From Curvibacter sp. (lineage in GTDB: Bacteria; Pseudomonadota; Gammaproteobacteria; Burkholderiales; Burkholderiaceae_C): 64,000 nt of DNA. The stretch lies in contig REAW01000018.1 in the NCBI GenBank assembly GCA_004293725.1, positions 17,189 to 81,188 on the forward strand, given 5' to 3'. The position numbers and the translations under genes are program-made. A model generated the notes under the pieces. It worked only from the letters and a program-made list of their open reading frames with translations, did not search any database and was not told the DNA's origin. Shown here in pieces: positions 19,881 to 30,400 of this stretch. Positions within the stretch are counted from its first letter, which is position 1; each line of letters opens with the position of its first letter.

Positions 19881-20229
19881 GGGGTCTCCTGATTAAATTT
19901 ATGAAGAGGAAGTTTCACTGAAGCAATAGCGAAGGACCAATAGTCCGTTCGGACTACTGGCCCCTGATTTAGAGACGGCCGTCCACAAGAGCCAAGGGTA
20001 AGCACTTATTTTTTGGCTCTGTTTGGGCCAAAAATGCCATGTGTGCACAGCAACTGTCACAGGCGCGACGCGCACCTGTATTTCTTCCGCCACACCGTGT
20101 AGCACAACTGCGTTCCAGCGTTCCGCTATGTCACCTTGCGTGGGCTGGCGCTGCCAAAAAAGACTACCATTGGCACCTACCCACCGTCCTTGCTGCGCAG
20201 ACAGCTACTTTTTTTATAGCAAAAATCCC
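19881..20229. other. Intergenic region with palindromic site; no gene seen
   Basis: No credible coding frame. It holds the 5' region of the hydrolase gene, including the palindrome TAGTCCGTTCGGACTA at 19941-19956, extended by CCA and TGG at 19937 and 19960. It also holds a GAGCCAA/TTGGCTC inverted pair at 19989-20019 and a partial dispersed repeat at about 20170-20225 just before the next gene. Confidence 0.5.
19937..19960. promoter_or_regulatory. 24-bp palindrome upstream of the PEP-CTERM hydrolase (possible operator)
   Basis: CCA-A-TAGTCCG-TT-CGGACTA-C-TGG is symmetrical apart from one position in each arm. It lies 57-80 bases upstream of the hydrolase ATG, where a dimeric regulator could bind. 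It has no U-tract and is not a terminator. The regulator is unknown. Confidence 0.4.
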
Positions 20230-20724
20230 ATGAGCACTGCCATCGATCTAGAACGCCTTGCCATCCAAGAACAACGCCTGCAGTTCAATGCATTTGACCT
20301 AACCACCGCCTGGGAGCTTGGCACCAAGATCAAGTTGCTATGCGAAGCGGCAGGCGTGGCGCTGACGATCGAGGTGCGTCTGGCCAAAGAAACCGTTTTC
20401 TTCTATGCCATGCCTGGCACTGGCCCCATCAATGCCGACTGGGTGCGCCGCAAACGCAATGCAGTGGAGCTGCTGCACACCAGTTCGTATGCATTGGGGC
20501 TCAAACTGGATCAGGAAAAAAGCTCACTGGAAACTAAACAAGGCTTACCCTTGCGTGACTTCGCTACCCACGGCGGCAGCTTCCCTATTCGAGTTCGGGG
20601 CGTGGGTGTGGTGGGCGTGGTCACGGTGTCAGGTATTCCGCAGCGCGAAGACCACGCCATGGTGGTGCAAGCATTGGCCGCGCTGTGCGGCGTTCCGTTG
20701 GCCGATGTGGCGTTGGACGCATAA
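20230..20724 (+). CDS. GlcG/HbpS-like (UPF0303-type) heme-degrading-domain family protein
   Basis: A 164-residue cytoplasmic protein. The opening DLERLAIQEQRLQFNAFD, the central TIEVRLAKETVFFYAMPGTG followed by ADWVRRKRNAVEL, and SFPIRVRGVGVVGVVTVSG are typical of the UPF0303/HbpS-GlcG family. Family annotations mention heme degradation, but activity is shown for few members. I start at MSTAIDLERL (20230); the frame is open about 69 codons further upstream, but that part runs through a dispersed repeat and is cysteine-rich. It stands between divergent and convergent neighbours without an operon. Confidence 0.75.
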   Translation: MSTAIDLERLAIQEQRLQFNAFDLTTAWELGTKIKLLCEAAGVALTIEVRLAKETVFFYAMPGTGPINADWVRRKRNAVELLHTSSYALGLKLDQEKSSLETKQGLPLRDFATHGGSFPIRVRGVGVVGVVTVSGIPQREDHAMVVQALAALCGVPLADVALDA

Positions 20725-20737
20725 ACTCCGGAAGACG

Positions 20738-22969
20738 CTAGCGTCGCCTCGCCGAGCGCACGCCGCCCAGTTCCCCCACAGTTTTGAGAACCCGGGTCAG
20801 CTTGCCTGACTCGGCAACCTCCACGGTAAACGTCATCCAAGCCGTGCCTTTGACGGACTGGGTTTGAACGCCAATGACATTCATTTTTTCCTTGGCAAAG
20901 ACTTCCGAAATATCGCGCAGAAGACCCTGCCTGTCATGCGCCTGCACCGCCACATCAACCGGGTAGACATTGCCCTCCTTGCCGCTGGGTGCGCCCCACT
21001 CCACCTCAATCAACCGGTCACCACTGCGGCCGACCATATTGCGCAGGTTGGAGCAGTCGGAACGATGCACACTCACACCTTTGCCGCGCGTAACAAAACC
21101 ACTAATCAAGTCAGGCGGCGCCGGCTTGCAGCAGCGCGCCAGTTGCGTCATGAGGGAATCGATGCCCACTACCAGCACACCGCCCTTGCCGCCTGCAGCG
21201 CGCGGTTTTTTGAGTGGCATATAGTCGTCTGCCACTGCGGTAGGCTCTGCTGGGCGCAGCAGCATCTCGATGTTGCGCAGAGAAAACTCGTCCTTGCCCA
21301 CCACTTCAAACAGCGCGTCCGCGTTGTTGAAGCCTAACTGCCCCGCCAAGTCGTCCAGCTTGATGGCCGTCTTGCCTTCGCGTTGCAGCAGCTTCTCTAC
21401 CGCTTCGCGGCCCTTGGCCATGGTTTCGCCCATGGCCAAGGCGTTGAACCATGCCCGCACTTTGGCACGCGCGCGGTGGCTGACGAGGTAGCCCAATTCG
21501 GGGTTGAGCCAGTCGCGGGATGGCCCCCCCTCTTTGACCGCCGTCACTTCCACAGTCTGGCCGTTCTTGAGTGGTGTGTTCAGGGGCACCATGGCACCGT
21601 CTACCCTGGCGCCTCGGCAGCGGTGGCCCAGATTGGTATGCACGCTGTAGGCAAAATCCACCGCAGTGGCGCCTTTGGGTAGCTCCACGATGGCAGCGTC
21701 AGGTGTCAACACATAAATGCGGTCGTCGAACATGCCCGAGCCATCGCCACTGCCGCTATCGCCCGACAGGTCTCGTTCCCACGCCAGTAACTGGCGCAAA
21801 ACTGCGATCTTGGCGTCATAGTCGCCCGCCGCCGTGACGCCACCGGCGTAACCTTTGGTACCAGCCTCCTTGTAGGCCCAGTGTGCGGCTACGCCGTGTT
21901 CGGCATGGTCGTGCATGGCCTGGGTGCGCAGTTGCACTTCGATCGGTTGACCCTGCGGGTCGCGCACCACCGTGTGCAACGATTGGTAGCCGTTGGGTTT
22001 GGGGCGGGCAATGTAGTCGTCAAACTCCTCGGATACCGGCACATATTGGCTGTGTACCCAACTCAGTGCAGCGTAGCAGTCAGGCACCGTCGGCACAATG
22101 ATGCGCAGCGCACGAATGTCATACACCTGGTCAAAACCCAGCGACTTGCCACGCATTTTCTTGACAATGCTGTAGATGTGTTTAGGTCGGCCCTGCACCG
22201 TGGCCTGTATGCCCTGTGTTGCCAACTCATCGGCCAGTTGCTGACGCAGGCGCTCCACTGCCGCCTCACGTTCGGCACGCTTTTCATCCAGCAACTTGGC
22301 AACCTGCTTGTAGGTCGCTGGTTCCAAAAAGCGAAAAGACAGGTCCTCAATTTCCCACTTAATTTCCCAAATGCCTAATCGGTTTGCCAAGGGCGCAAAC
22401 ACCTGCAGTGCTTCTAACGCCAAACCGGGCGGCACGGGAAGCTTGGTTGCTGCAAAGTGGCGAAGCGTCTGCAAGCGTGACGCCAGCCGCAGCATCACGA
22501 CCCGCAGGTCCTTGGAAAACGCCAGCAGCATTTTGCGCACACTCTCGGTTTGTGCTGCAGCGGTTTGCGCCATGGGTGCCAGAGTACTGTGGTTGGCAGA
22601 GTTTTGCGTCCTACGCGCCATTCGCTGTAGACGCACCAACTTGGTGGTTTCCAGCGCCAAGTCGGCGAAGTTGTCGCCAAAAGCTTTGGCGATTACCTCA
22701 TGCGGCTTATTGAGGTGATCACAGGCATAGACCAGGTAGCTGGCAGCCTGCATGGCTTCAGAACCACCAATGGTGCGCAGAATAGCGGCCACGGCATCAG
22801 CGTGCTGCAGCACGTTTTCGCACGTATCCAGCGTTTGGGTGGCCAGCAGGGGTTCCGCGAAGGCGCGGGCGCGCTCCAGTGCGCCTGCCTGCTCTGGCAA
22901 GCTGGCAGCGGTAGCCGCAATGACCTGCGGGGTGGCCGACGCACCATGCTCGGCATACAAACTTTTCAT
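20738..22969 (-). CDS. relA: GTP pyrophosphokinase RelA (ppGpp synthetase I)
   Basis: A 743-residue ribosome-associated alarmone synthetase. The N-terminal HD region (SYLVYACDHLNKPHEVIAKA) lacks the catalytic His-Asp of a hydrolase. The synthetase domain has GRPKHIYSIVKKMRGK, YDIRALRII and the EFDD motif (SEEFDDYIARPKPNGYQSLH) that marks monofunctional RelA, where bifunctional Rel/SpoT have RxKD. A TGS domain (IYVLTPDAAIVELPKGATAVDFAY), a zinc-finger-like helical part and a C-terminal ACT domain follow. I start at MKSLYAEHG (22969); the frame is open 24 codons upstream but would overlap the neighbouring hydrolase gene. Confidence 0.93.
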   Translation of the reverse strand: MKSLYAEHGASATPQVIAATAASLPEQAGALERARAFAEPLLATQTLDTCENVLQHADAVAAILRTIGGSEAMQAASYLVYACDHLNKPHEVIAKAFGDNFADLALETTKLVRLQRMARRTQNSANHSTLAPMAQTAAAQTESVRKMLLAFSKDLRVVMLRLASRLQTLRHFAATKLPVPPGLALEALQVFAPLANRLGIWEIKWEIEDLSFRFLEPATYKQVAKLLDEKRAEREAAVERLRQQLADELATQGIQATVQGRPKHIYSIVKKMRGKSLGFDQVYDIRALRIIVPTVPDCYAALSWVHSQYVPVSEEFDDYIARPKPNGYQSLHTVVRDPQGQPIEVQLRTQAMHDHAEHGVAAHWAYKEAGTKGYAGGVTAAGDYDAKIAVLRQLLAWERDLSGDSGSGDGSGMFDDRIYVLTPDAAIVELPKGATAVDFAYSVHTNLGHRCRGARVDGAMVPLNTPLKNGQTVEVTAVKEGGPSRDWLNPELGYLVSHRARAKVRAWFNALAMGETMAKGREAVEKLLQREGKTAIKLDDLAGQLGFNNADALFEVVGKDEFSLRNIEMLLRPAEPTAVADDYMPLKKPRAAGGKGGVLVVGIDSLMTQLARCCKPAPPDLISGFVTRGKGVSVHRSDCSNLRNMVGRSGDRLIEVEWGAPSGKEGNVYPVDVAVQAHDRQGLLRDISEVFAKEKMNVIGVQTQSVKGTAWMTFTVEVAESGKLTRVLKTVGELGGVRSARRR

Positions 22970-22994
22970 GCGACGCTCACAACATCCGGGAACA

Positions 22995-23882
22995 CTACCC
23001 AAGCAAAAAAGAAACCACGGCCTCAACCTGGTCCGACGCAATCAAAGTGGGAGCGTGCCCCACCCCCGCGAACTCGACCAATTGCGCTCGAGGACCGCGC
23101 TGGGTCATAGCTTGCGCGGTGGCTGGTGACAACAAGTCGGAGGTCGCGCCTCGCAGCAACAACGTAGACGCCGTAATACTGTCATACAACTGCCAAAGCT
23201 GAGCCTCTCCCTGCAAAGCACTTTCTTGCGTTACCGCACGAAAAGGCACGGCAATGGCTGGGTCGTAGTGCAGGGCAACACGACCATCGGGCAAGGACTT
23301 CACCATGTGTCGCGACAGTTCCAACCACTGGCCCGGTGTATGGGGACCAAAGCTTTGCGAAATGGCCCACATGGCATCGGCGGCTTGCTGCAAAGAATCA
23401 AAAGTTTGCGCTTTTCCCAAATAAGTACCGATGCGCGCCAGCGCTTCCCACTGGATCACGGGTCCAACGTCATTCAACACCAGACGGCGCACCGCAACTC
23501 CCACGGCCTGCGCGTGCGCGCATACCGCCAATCCAATCAGTCCGCCCATACTGGTGCCCACCCAGTCCAAAGTAGCTGGCTTGAGGTGCGCAAGCAACTG
23601 CAACATGTCAGCCGCGTAGTTGGGTAGTTGGTAGCCTTGCGGATCTTGCAGCCAGTCACTCTGACCGCGACCTGCAACATCGGGGCAAACGACCCGCAGC
23701 GGCTGTGGGCTGCGGGCCAGCAGCGCCTGGGCCAGCACGTCAAAGTCCCGCCCCTGGCGCGAGAGCCCATGGACGCACACGATGGTATGGGCCGCATCGG
23801 GTGCCCCCCATTGCCAGTACGCCATCCGATGGCCGCCCTGCGCATCCGTGCAGGGTACGTAGTTCAGCGTAGGGTCAGCCAT
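22995..23882 (-). CDS. Alpha/beta-fold hydrolase
   Basis: A 295-residue cytoplasmic alpha/beta hydrolase. IVCVHGLSRQGRDFDVLAQ forms the oxyanion loop, VGTSMGGLIGL carries the nucleophilic serine, and GVGHAPTLIASDQ carries the catalytic histidine close to the C-terminus. It starts at MADPTLNYVPCTD (23882). Longer frames upstream only read through the divergent dehydrogenase gene. It ends 25 bases before relA on the same strand. Substrate cannot be told; esterase or C-C hydrolase are both possible. Confidence 0.82.
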   Translation of the reverse strand: MADPTLNYVPCTDAQGGHRMAYWQWGAPDAAHTIVCVHGLSRQGRDFDVLAQALLARSPQPLRVVCPDVAGRGQSDWLQDPQGYQLPNYAADMLQLLAHLKPATLDWVGTSMGGLIGLAVCAHAQAVGVAVRRLVLNDVGPVIQWEALARIGTYLGKAQTFDSLQQAADAMWAISQSFGPHTPGQWLELSRHMVKSLPDGRVALHYDPAIAVPFRAVTQESALQGEAQLWQLYDSITASTLLLRGATSDLLSPATAQAMTQRGPRAQLVEFAGVGHAPTLIASDQVEAVVSFLLG

Positions 23883-23951
23883 GATTCGGTCACTCGTTTG
23901 ATAATGCCCACATCCTAATGGAATCCCCTCACTCTTTTTGAAGGACGCAGC

Positions 23952-24722
23952 ATGTTGAATGGGAAAACCGCCATCGTTACCGGATCCACCAGCGGAATTG
24001 GTTTGGGTATTGCCAAGGCCCTTGCCGCGCAAGGCGCCAACATCGTCCTCAACGGCTTTGGCGATGTGGACGGACCCAAGGCCGAGATTGCGGCGTTGGG
24101 TGCCCAGGTGGGATACCACGGCGCCGACATGAGCAAGCCTGCCGAGATTGAGGGCATGGTGCAGTACGCAACAACCACCTTTGGCGGCGTCGATATTCTG
24201 GTCAACAACGCTGGCATTCAGCACGTAGCGCGGGTGGAGAATTTCCCGGTGGAAAAATGGGATGCCATTTTGGCCATCAACCTTTCCAGTGCCTTCCACG
24301 CCACACGCTTGGCCTTGCCCGGTATGCAAGCCAAGAACTGGGGGCGCATCATCAACGTGGCCTCGGTTCACGGCTTGGTGGGCTCTGCCGAGAAGTCGGC
24401 CTATGTCGCGGCCAAACACGGCGTGGTGGGTTTGACCAAAGTGACCGCTCTGGAGAACGCCACCACCGGCGTAACTTGCAACGCCATTTGCCCCGGTTGG
24501 GTTCTCACCCCCTTGGTGCAAAAGCAGGTGGATGCCAAGGCGGCGGCGCGGGGCATCAGCAATGCCGAGGCCACCAAACTATTGCTGGGCGAAAAAGAAC
24601 CGTCCATGCAGTTCACTACGCCAGAGGAGCTGGGGGCGCTAGCCGTGTTTTTGTGCTCGGCCGCTGGCAATAATGTGCGCGGTGTGGCCTGGAACATGGA
24701 CGGCGGTTGGGCCGCACAATAG
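23952..24722 (+). CDS. 3-hydroxybutyrate dehydrogenase (SDR family)
   Basis: A 256-residue NAD-dependent short-chain dehydrogenase that oxidises D-3-hydroxybutyrate to acetoacetate, a step in polyhydroxybutyrate mobilisation. The cofactor motif is TGSTSGIGLGIAKAL, followed by NNAG (VDILVNNAGIQH). The catalytic serine is in INVASVHGLVGS and the YxxxK is in SAYVAAKHGVVG. The C-terminal AGNNVRGVAWNMDGGW agrees with bacterial BdhA/HbdH enzymes, which end TAAQITG...DGGWTAQ. An AAGGACGC site precedes the ATG. Confidence 0.88.
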   Translation: MLNGKTAIVTGSTSGIGLGIAKALAAQGANIVLNGFGDVDGPKAEIAALGAQVGYHGADMSKPAEIEGMVQYATTTFGGVDILVNNAGIQHVARVENFPVEKWDAILAINLSSAFHATRLALPGMQAKNWGRIINVASVHGLVGSAEKSAYVAAKHGVVGLTKVTALENATTGVTCNAICPGWVLTPLVQKQVDAKAAARGISNAEATKLLLGEKEPSMQFTTPEELGALAVFLCSAAGNNVRGVAWNMDGGWAAQ

Positions 24723-24727
24723 AAGCA

Positions 24728-24783
24728 ATTTTGGCCATTTACGCCCGTAGATGTTGCGCAACTAGCTCCTGTTTTTATAGCAA
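24728..24783. repeat. Dispersed ~55-bp repeat, copy between bdh and the MFS gene
   Basis: ATTTTGGCCATTT, CGCCCGTAGATGTTGCGCA and TAGCTCCTGTTTTTATAGCAA are laid out as in the other copies. On the minus strand it supplies the last residues and the stop codon of the MFS transporter gene. Confidence 0.6.
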
Positions 24784-25980
24784 TCGCGTAGCGGGGCTGC
24801 CGCTGACATGAGGCCGTTGGCGGGTGGCCCACCAGCTCATGGCCATGGAAGCCAGCAGCCCCCCAAGCGCAAACCAGTGCAAAGAGCCCATGCCGTGCTG
24901 TGCAATGAGCAGGCCGCCACCGCCTGCACCCAAGGCTTGACCTGCATACATGGCAGAACTGTTGAGCGCAATGGAACCGGACGCAAGCGCCGGCGCAATG
25001 CCCACCAGCCGAGCTTGTTGCGCAGAGTTGGACGAAAAGCATCCCAGCGCCCAAGGAATCAACACCAGCGCCACCATCATCAGGTTCGTTCCCAGAGGCC
25101 ACAGCAAGAGACTCAGCGCCATGGCGGCCACACCCCACATCACGGCGCGCGGCGCCCCTATGCGGTCAATGTGACGCGACATGAAGATGTTGCCCAAAAG
25201 GCCGAAGACGCCAAACCACGCGAACAGCAAGCTGAGCTGCAGTGGGGTAATTGCCAACATCGCCTTGAAGTACGGCGCAAAGTATGAAAACAGCACAAAC
25301 TGCCCAGCCGAATAGAGCAGTGTGACAACCACGCACAGCATCAGTGCTGGCGAACGCAGGGCCTCACCCCATGCAGCGCGTGACAAGGGGGGAGGCTTGA
25401 TGCCATCTGGCATGGCACGCCAGACCCAAACCGCACTCACCAAACTCAGCACGGCGACAAAGGCAAAAGCCGCACGCCAACCCAACGTGCCACCAATGAG
25501 CGCACCAATTGGCAGCCCCAGAACAGAAGCCACTGACCACCCCAAAAACACAAAGGTAATGGCACGCCCCCGTTGCTCTGGCGCGACCAGCAGGCCAACG
25601 CAAGCTGCGGCCTGCGGTGTAAAGATGGCCGGTGCCACTACCGTCAGTATTCGCACCACCAGCAACGAACCAAAGCTTGGCATCAAGGCACTGATACCCA
25701 AAAATACGGCATACCAAAGCAGAGACAGCGCCAATAGCCGACGCCTGTCCCAGCCAGCCACCACACTGGCCAACAAGGGCGCTCCCAAACACATCACTGC
25801 TGCCGCAGCAGCAATGAGCTGCCCAGCGGTTGATACTGAAACATTCAACGAGGCACCAATGTCGTTGAGTGTTCCGGGTACCACCATGACGCCGGTTCCA
25901 ATAACAAAGTTGCCAAAGAGCAATGGCCACAGAACCGCAGGCAGCGGGGCAGCATCTGCCGAACGGAGTAGGAGGGACAT
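24775..25980 (-). CDS. MFS transporter (DHA1/AraJ-like efflux type)
   Basis: A 401-residue inner-membrane carrier with about 12 hydrophobic segments. FGNFVIGTGVMVVPGTLNDIG begins helix 1, and VAGWDRRRLLALSLLWY is the conserved cytoplasmic loop 2-3 of the major facilitator superfamily. PEQRGRAITFVFLGWSVASVLGLPIG is typical of the DHA1/AraJ group, which exports sugars or drugs. SRHIDRIGAPRAVMWG is the equivalent loop in the second half. The last residues come from a dispersed repeat. Substrate unknown. Confidence 0.85.
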   Translation of the reverse strand: MSLLLRSADAAPLPAVLWPLLFGNFVIGTGVMVVPGTLNDIGASLNVSVSTAGQLIAAAAAVMCLGAPLLASVVAGWDRRRLLALSLLWYAVFLGISALMPSFGSLLVVRILTVVAPAIFTPQAAACVGLLVAPEQRGRAITFVFLGWSVASVLGLPIGALIGGTLGWRAAFAFVAVLSLVSAVWVWRAMPDGIKPPPLSRAAWGEALRSPALMLCVVVTLLYSAGQFVLFSYFAPYFKAMLAITPLQLSLLFAWFGVFGLLGNIFMSRHIDRIGAPRAVMWGVAAMALSLLLWPLGTNLMMVALVLIPWALGCFSSNSAQQARLVGIAPALASGSIALNSSAMYAGQALGAGGGGLLIAQHGMGSLHWFALGGLLASMAMSWWATRQRPHVSGSPATRLL

Positions 25981-26090
25981 AAAGATCCTGTTGGAGAAAA
26001 GCGCAGGCGTTGGAGCCAGACTATTTTTGACCGCCCTGTCTGAGAAGCACAGTCACGACAGGTATTGTGACGTGGAGTCGACTCCGGGAG

Positions 26091-27434
26091 TCAGCTTGTT
26101 TGTTCGCTTTCGATCTGCTGCGAAGCGCGCACAAACGCCTCGAACTCGGGCACCACTACCGGCTTGCTGAACAAGTAGCCTTGGAAGATGTTGCAGTCGT
26201 GCGATATCAGAAAGTCCCGCTGTCCCATGGTTTCCACGCCTTCTGCAACCACTGCAAACCCAAGGTTTTTCCCGAGCGCAATCACGGTTGTGGCAATTGC
26301 GGCGTCATTGGGATCGCTCAACACATCACGCACAAAGGACTGGTCAATCTTGAGTTGCTCCAAGGGCAGTTTTTTGAGGTAGTTCAAGGAGGAGTAACCC
26401 GTCCCAAAGTCATCCAAAGAGCAACCCACTCCCAAGCTCCGCAAGGCTTCCATCTTGCGCACGATGTCGTCCACATCTTCCACCAGCATGCTTTCGGTAA
26501 GCTCCAACTTGAGCCGTTTGGGATTGGCCCCCGTGCGCTCGAGTGCCGCCTGAATTTGTTCCACGAAATCGCGTTGCCGAAACTGCCGGGCACTGACATT
26601 GACGGACAGACTCAGGTGGGAATACTCAGGCATATGAGCCCAAGTTTTGAGCTGCGTGCACGCGTCGCGCAATACCCAGGCACCCAACGGAAGAATGAGG
26701 CCCGTCTGTTCAGCCAAATCAATGAAGTCGCCGGGCGCGACCAAACCCATTTTGGGGTGTCGCCAGCGCAGCAACGCCTCTGCACCTATGACGCGCCCTT
26801 TGTGAGTGACTTGGGCCTGGTAGAGCAAGAAAAACTCATTCCGCGCGATTCCTTTGCGCATGTCCACTTCCAACGCGTGGGACGCAACCACCTCGGTCAC
26901 CATGATGTGCGCAAGCGCGTACAGCCCCAACATGGCCAGAGCGGTATTGATCCAGGTTCCCGGCACACGTACATCGTTGGATATCAGGTACTGGGTTTGA
27001 ATTCCCCACGTGGTGCTGCTCAGCGCCACATAAGAAACGAACAGCATACCCACCACACTGTGACGCATCCAGCCCGGCTCGTCGCGCAAGACCAGCATGG
27101 CGGCCAGCGCCAGAAGCAAAATGTAGTGGTGCGTGGAGCGCGGGACTTGGGCATCCGGAATGTCAAACACCAGTCCGAATGCCACCAGAGAGGCATATAC
27201 CGTGGTCAACATCACAAAGAAAGCCAAACGCGTGCGGCGCTTGCGTGTAAGGTAGGCGACCAGCAGACCCATGATCGCCATTGCCGACTCCACAGCGACG
27301 ATTAACCAAGCCTGCCGTATCGCGAAAAAGGTGGCCCACCCCACCCCAATAGTCACCATCAATAGGGCAGAAACCCACAGCAGCATGCGTACGCGGCTCT
27401 GGTGCATTTGTGTTGGCAGAGACGGCACGCTCAT
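26091..27434 (-). CDS. Membrane-anchored EAL-domain c-di-GMP phosphodiesterase
   Basis: A 447-residue protein with about six N-terminal hydrophobic segments (residues 15-170) and a C-terminal EAL domain (about 190-440). Catalytic signatures are present: GAEALLRWRHP, LSVNVSARQF, LELTESMLVED, DDFGTGYSSLNYLKKLPL and VVAEGVET. A working cyclic di-GMP phosphodiesterase is therefore likely. The ATG overlaps the stop of the upstream PAS-GGDEF-EAL gene by ATGA, so the two are co-translated. Its EAL domain is strikingly similar to that of the upstream protein, pointing to duplication. Confidence 0.9.
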   Translation of the reverse strand: MSVPSLPTQMHQSRVRMLLWVSALLMVTIGVGWATFFAIRQAWLIVAVESAMAIMGLLVAYLTRKRRTRLAFFVMLTTVYASLVAFGLVFDIPDAQVPRSTHHYILLLALAAMLVLRDEPGWMRHSVVGMLFVSYVALSSTTWGIQTQYLISNDVRVPGTWINTALAMLGLYALAHIMVTEVVASHALEVDMRKGIARNEFFLLYQAQVTHKGRVIGAEALLRWRHPKMGLVAPGDFIDLAEQTGLILPLGAWVLRDACTQLKTWAHMPEYSHLSLSVNVSARQFRQRDFVEQIQAALERTGANPKRLKLELTESMLVEDVDDIVRKMEALRSLGVGCSLDDFGTGYSSLNYLKKLPLEQLKIDQSFVRDVLSDPNDAAIATTVIALGKNLGFAVVAEGVETMGQRDFLISHDCNIFQGYLFSKPVVVPEFEAFVRASQQIESEQTS

Positions 27435-30400
27435 TCAAGATGCTCTTCTGGCTGAAGGGACTGCAAATAGACTGTGAAGGTTTGTGCGGGCAATGGCCGG
27501 CTAAACAAATACCCTTGAAAGGCTCCACAGCCACTTTGCATCAAGAAATCACGTTGCGCTGCGGTTTCTACCCCCTCCGCAATTACCGCCAAGCCCAAGC
27601 TGCGGCCCAAGGTCACGATGGTCTTGGCAATCACGGCATCGTTAGGATCGGTCAGCACGTCCCGCACAAAAGACTGATCGATTTTGAGCTGATCGAGAGG
27701 GAGTCGCTTCAGGTAACTGAGCGATGAGTAGCCAGTTCCAAAATCATCCAGCGAGAAGCCAACCCCCCGGGCGCGCAAGGCCGTCATCTTTTCGATCAGG
27801 TCCTCGACGTTGTCAACCAGCATGCTTTCGGTCAACTCCAGTTTCAAGCGCTTCGGGTTTGCTCCTGTGTAGTCCAACATGGCCAGCATGTGGTCTGCAA
27901 AGTCCTGCTGCCTGAACTGGCGCGAACTCACATTCACCGCCAGTGTCAGGTGTTCTGTGGCGGGGTCTTGGCCCCAGGTAACCAATTGGGCACATGCAGT
28001 TTCCAACACCCAACTTCCCAGTGCAACAATTTGTCCAGATTCCTCGGCCACAGGAATGAAGACCGCTGGCGATACCATGCCATGCTCTGGGTGGTTCCAG
28101 CGCAGCAAAGCCTCTGCTCCCAATACACGCCCCTGTGCATTCAACTGTGGCTGGTAGTAGAGCTCATACTGACCGAACAGAAGCCCTTGACGAATATCGA
28201 CTTCCAGTTTTGCCCGTTGTGTCACCGCGGCCTGCATCAATGGATCGTAAAAACGCAGTCCGTTGCGGCCGGCGTTTTTGGCTTGGTACATGGCCAAGTC
28301 TGCCTGTTTGAGCAAATCCTCCAGTGCGGCCTCATGACCACTGAACAATGTCAACCCCATGCTTTGGGTGCTGTGGTACTCGTGCCCGGCAAGGCGGTAC
28401 GGCTTGCTAAGCGTTGCAATAATCTTTTCACCCACCAGAGTTGCCTGACCTGCGGCAGTCTCTCGCAACGCGTCCAATCCCTCAAGCATCACCACATACT
28501 CGTCGCCCCCCAGTCGTGCCACCGTATCTTCTTCACGCACTCCGTCGATCAAACGCTGCGCAACTTCCTGCAGCAGCAAATCCCCCTTGTCATGCCCCAA
28601 CGTGTCATTCAAGGTTTTGAAATGGTCCAAGTCAATAAACAACAAGGCGCCGCAGGCACCGCTGCGCGCACTACTTGCCAGCGCATGTTGCAGACGGTCC
28701 AAGAGCATGCGGCGATTCGGCAATCCGGTCAGTGTGTCGTAGAAGGCCAATTGACGAACCTGATCTTCTGCGGCTTTGCGCTGTGTAATGTCAATTTGTG
28801 TCGCCACGTAATGAGATACCGCCCCGCCATCGTCAACCACTGATGAAATGTGCATGAGCTGGGGATAAACATCTCCATTCTTTCGGCGGTTCCAGATCTC
28901 GCCTTCCCAATGTCCTTCCTTGTCCAGCGCCTCGTTCATTTGCGTGTAAAAGGCATCGTCGTGCCAACCGGAGCTGAACATGCCAGGGTTTTTGCCAATG
29001 ACCTCGTGGGCGTCGTATCCGGAAATCTTGGTGAAGGCTTGGTTCACGCGCAGAATTTCGCGACGCGCATTGGTCACCATCATGCCTTCCTGCGCTTCAA
29101 ATGCGGTAGCGGCCACACGCAATTCGGACTCTGTTCGGCGCCGTTCCGCCAGGTCAATATCCAATCGAAAAAACTCAGCCACTTTGGCATTGGCGAACAC
29201 CATGGCGTAGCTGGACAGAATCGGGACTTCATGGCCTTGCTTGTGCACGAGGGTCATTTCTTGCGCGTCGAGGACTCGCGAGGTAGCTTGCAAATCCTCC
29301 ATTTGCTCCTGCAAGCGACTGCGCAAACTGTGCGGCACCAACAGGATGAAAAAATTGCGTCCCATAGCCTCTTCTGCCGAATACCCGTACAAGCGCTCAG
29401 ACGCCATGTTCCAGTAGGTAATCGTGCCATCCGGGGTGTACCCCTGCACGGCCACCGCGCCCACGTTTTGCAAAAGGCTCCTAAACCGGTTTTCCGACGC
29501 TTCCAGCGCTCTTAGCGCGTCCATTCTCTCTGTCACATCCAGTCCAAGCAACGCCAAGGAGCGTGGTCTGCCCGGCACCGGTGGGAGCGCATGGGCTCGA
29601 CCTGCAAACCGACGCACGCCGTGGGTTGATTGCAAATCAAATTCAAACGCGTGATTACCCGGTAACGCCAAGGCTCTTCGCAAGTGCAATAACAGTGGTT
29701 CAGCTTCTTCCGGTGATAGCACCTCGCTCAAATGCTTCCCGACAAGGCTGGCGTTCCCGCCCGCGCTGAGCAGTGCGGAATCCGATAGCGCTTCAACGAT
29801 CGTGCCGCGTTCGTCGAGCACATACTGCACATCGAAAGTGGCGTTCAGGATCTCGCGCAAATGCATTTCTTTGAGAACCAAGTCAGCCTCAGCCTGCTGG
29901 CGCTTGCGCACGTTCTCAAGAATCAGGCCCGTCACCATGGTTGCGAGGGAGAACACCAACATCAACGCGACAGCCGCCATCAGCGGGGCGTGGATAGCAA
30001 AATCTCCGGGCGCCAAGCTCAACAAACTGACAACAACGCTGTGCATCAGCAAACCAAACAGCAACAACGGCTGCCACCCTAAACTTGCACGGCCCTGGCG
30101 CAGCAACAGGTGGTATGCGAGGCCCATCCCGAAACAAACCAAGACCACCGCAGTAGCAATGGGGGCACTGAAACCACCCAAAAAACCTTGGTAGGCCAAT
30201 GCGATGATCGCCGCCACTGCCCCCACCCAAGGCCCGCCAAACAGGCTGGCCATGCTCAGAACAATGGACCGGGCATCTACCAACAAGTTTGGCACTGGGG
30301 TGAGCGGCATCGCCATGGCAATGGCACATGCGCTGCCAAACAGCAGGCCGCCCACTAGTTGATTCAAAAAGGAAGACTTCGAGCGGGTGCGCAAGCTATA

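Noticed and set aside
19900..19940. Sigma-54 promoter for the PEP-CTERM hydrolase
   Set aside because: The GG and GC elements on the minus strand are 12 rather than 10 bases apart, so the match is not acceptable.
26067..27305. Open frame of 412 codons on + opposite the EAL gene
   Set aside because: Shadow of the EAL-domain gene; His- and Gln-rich and without any recognisable motif.
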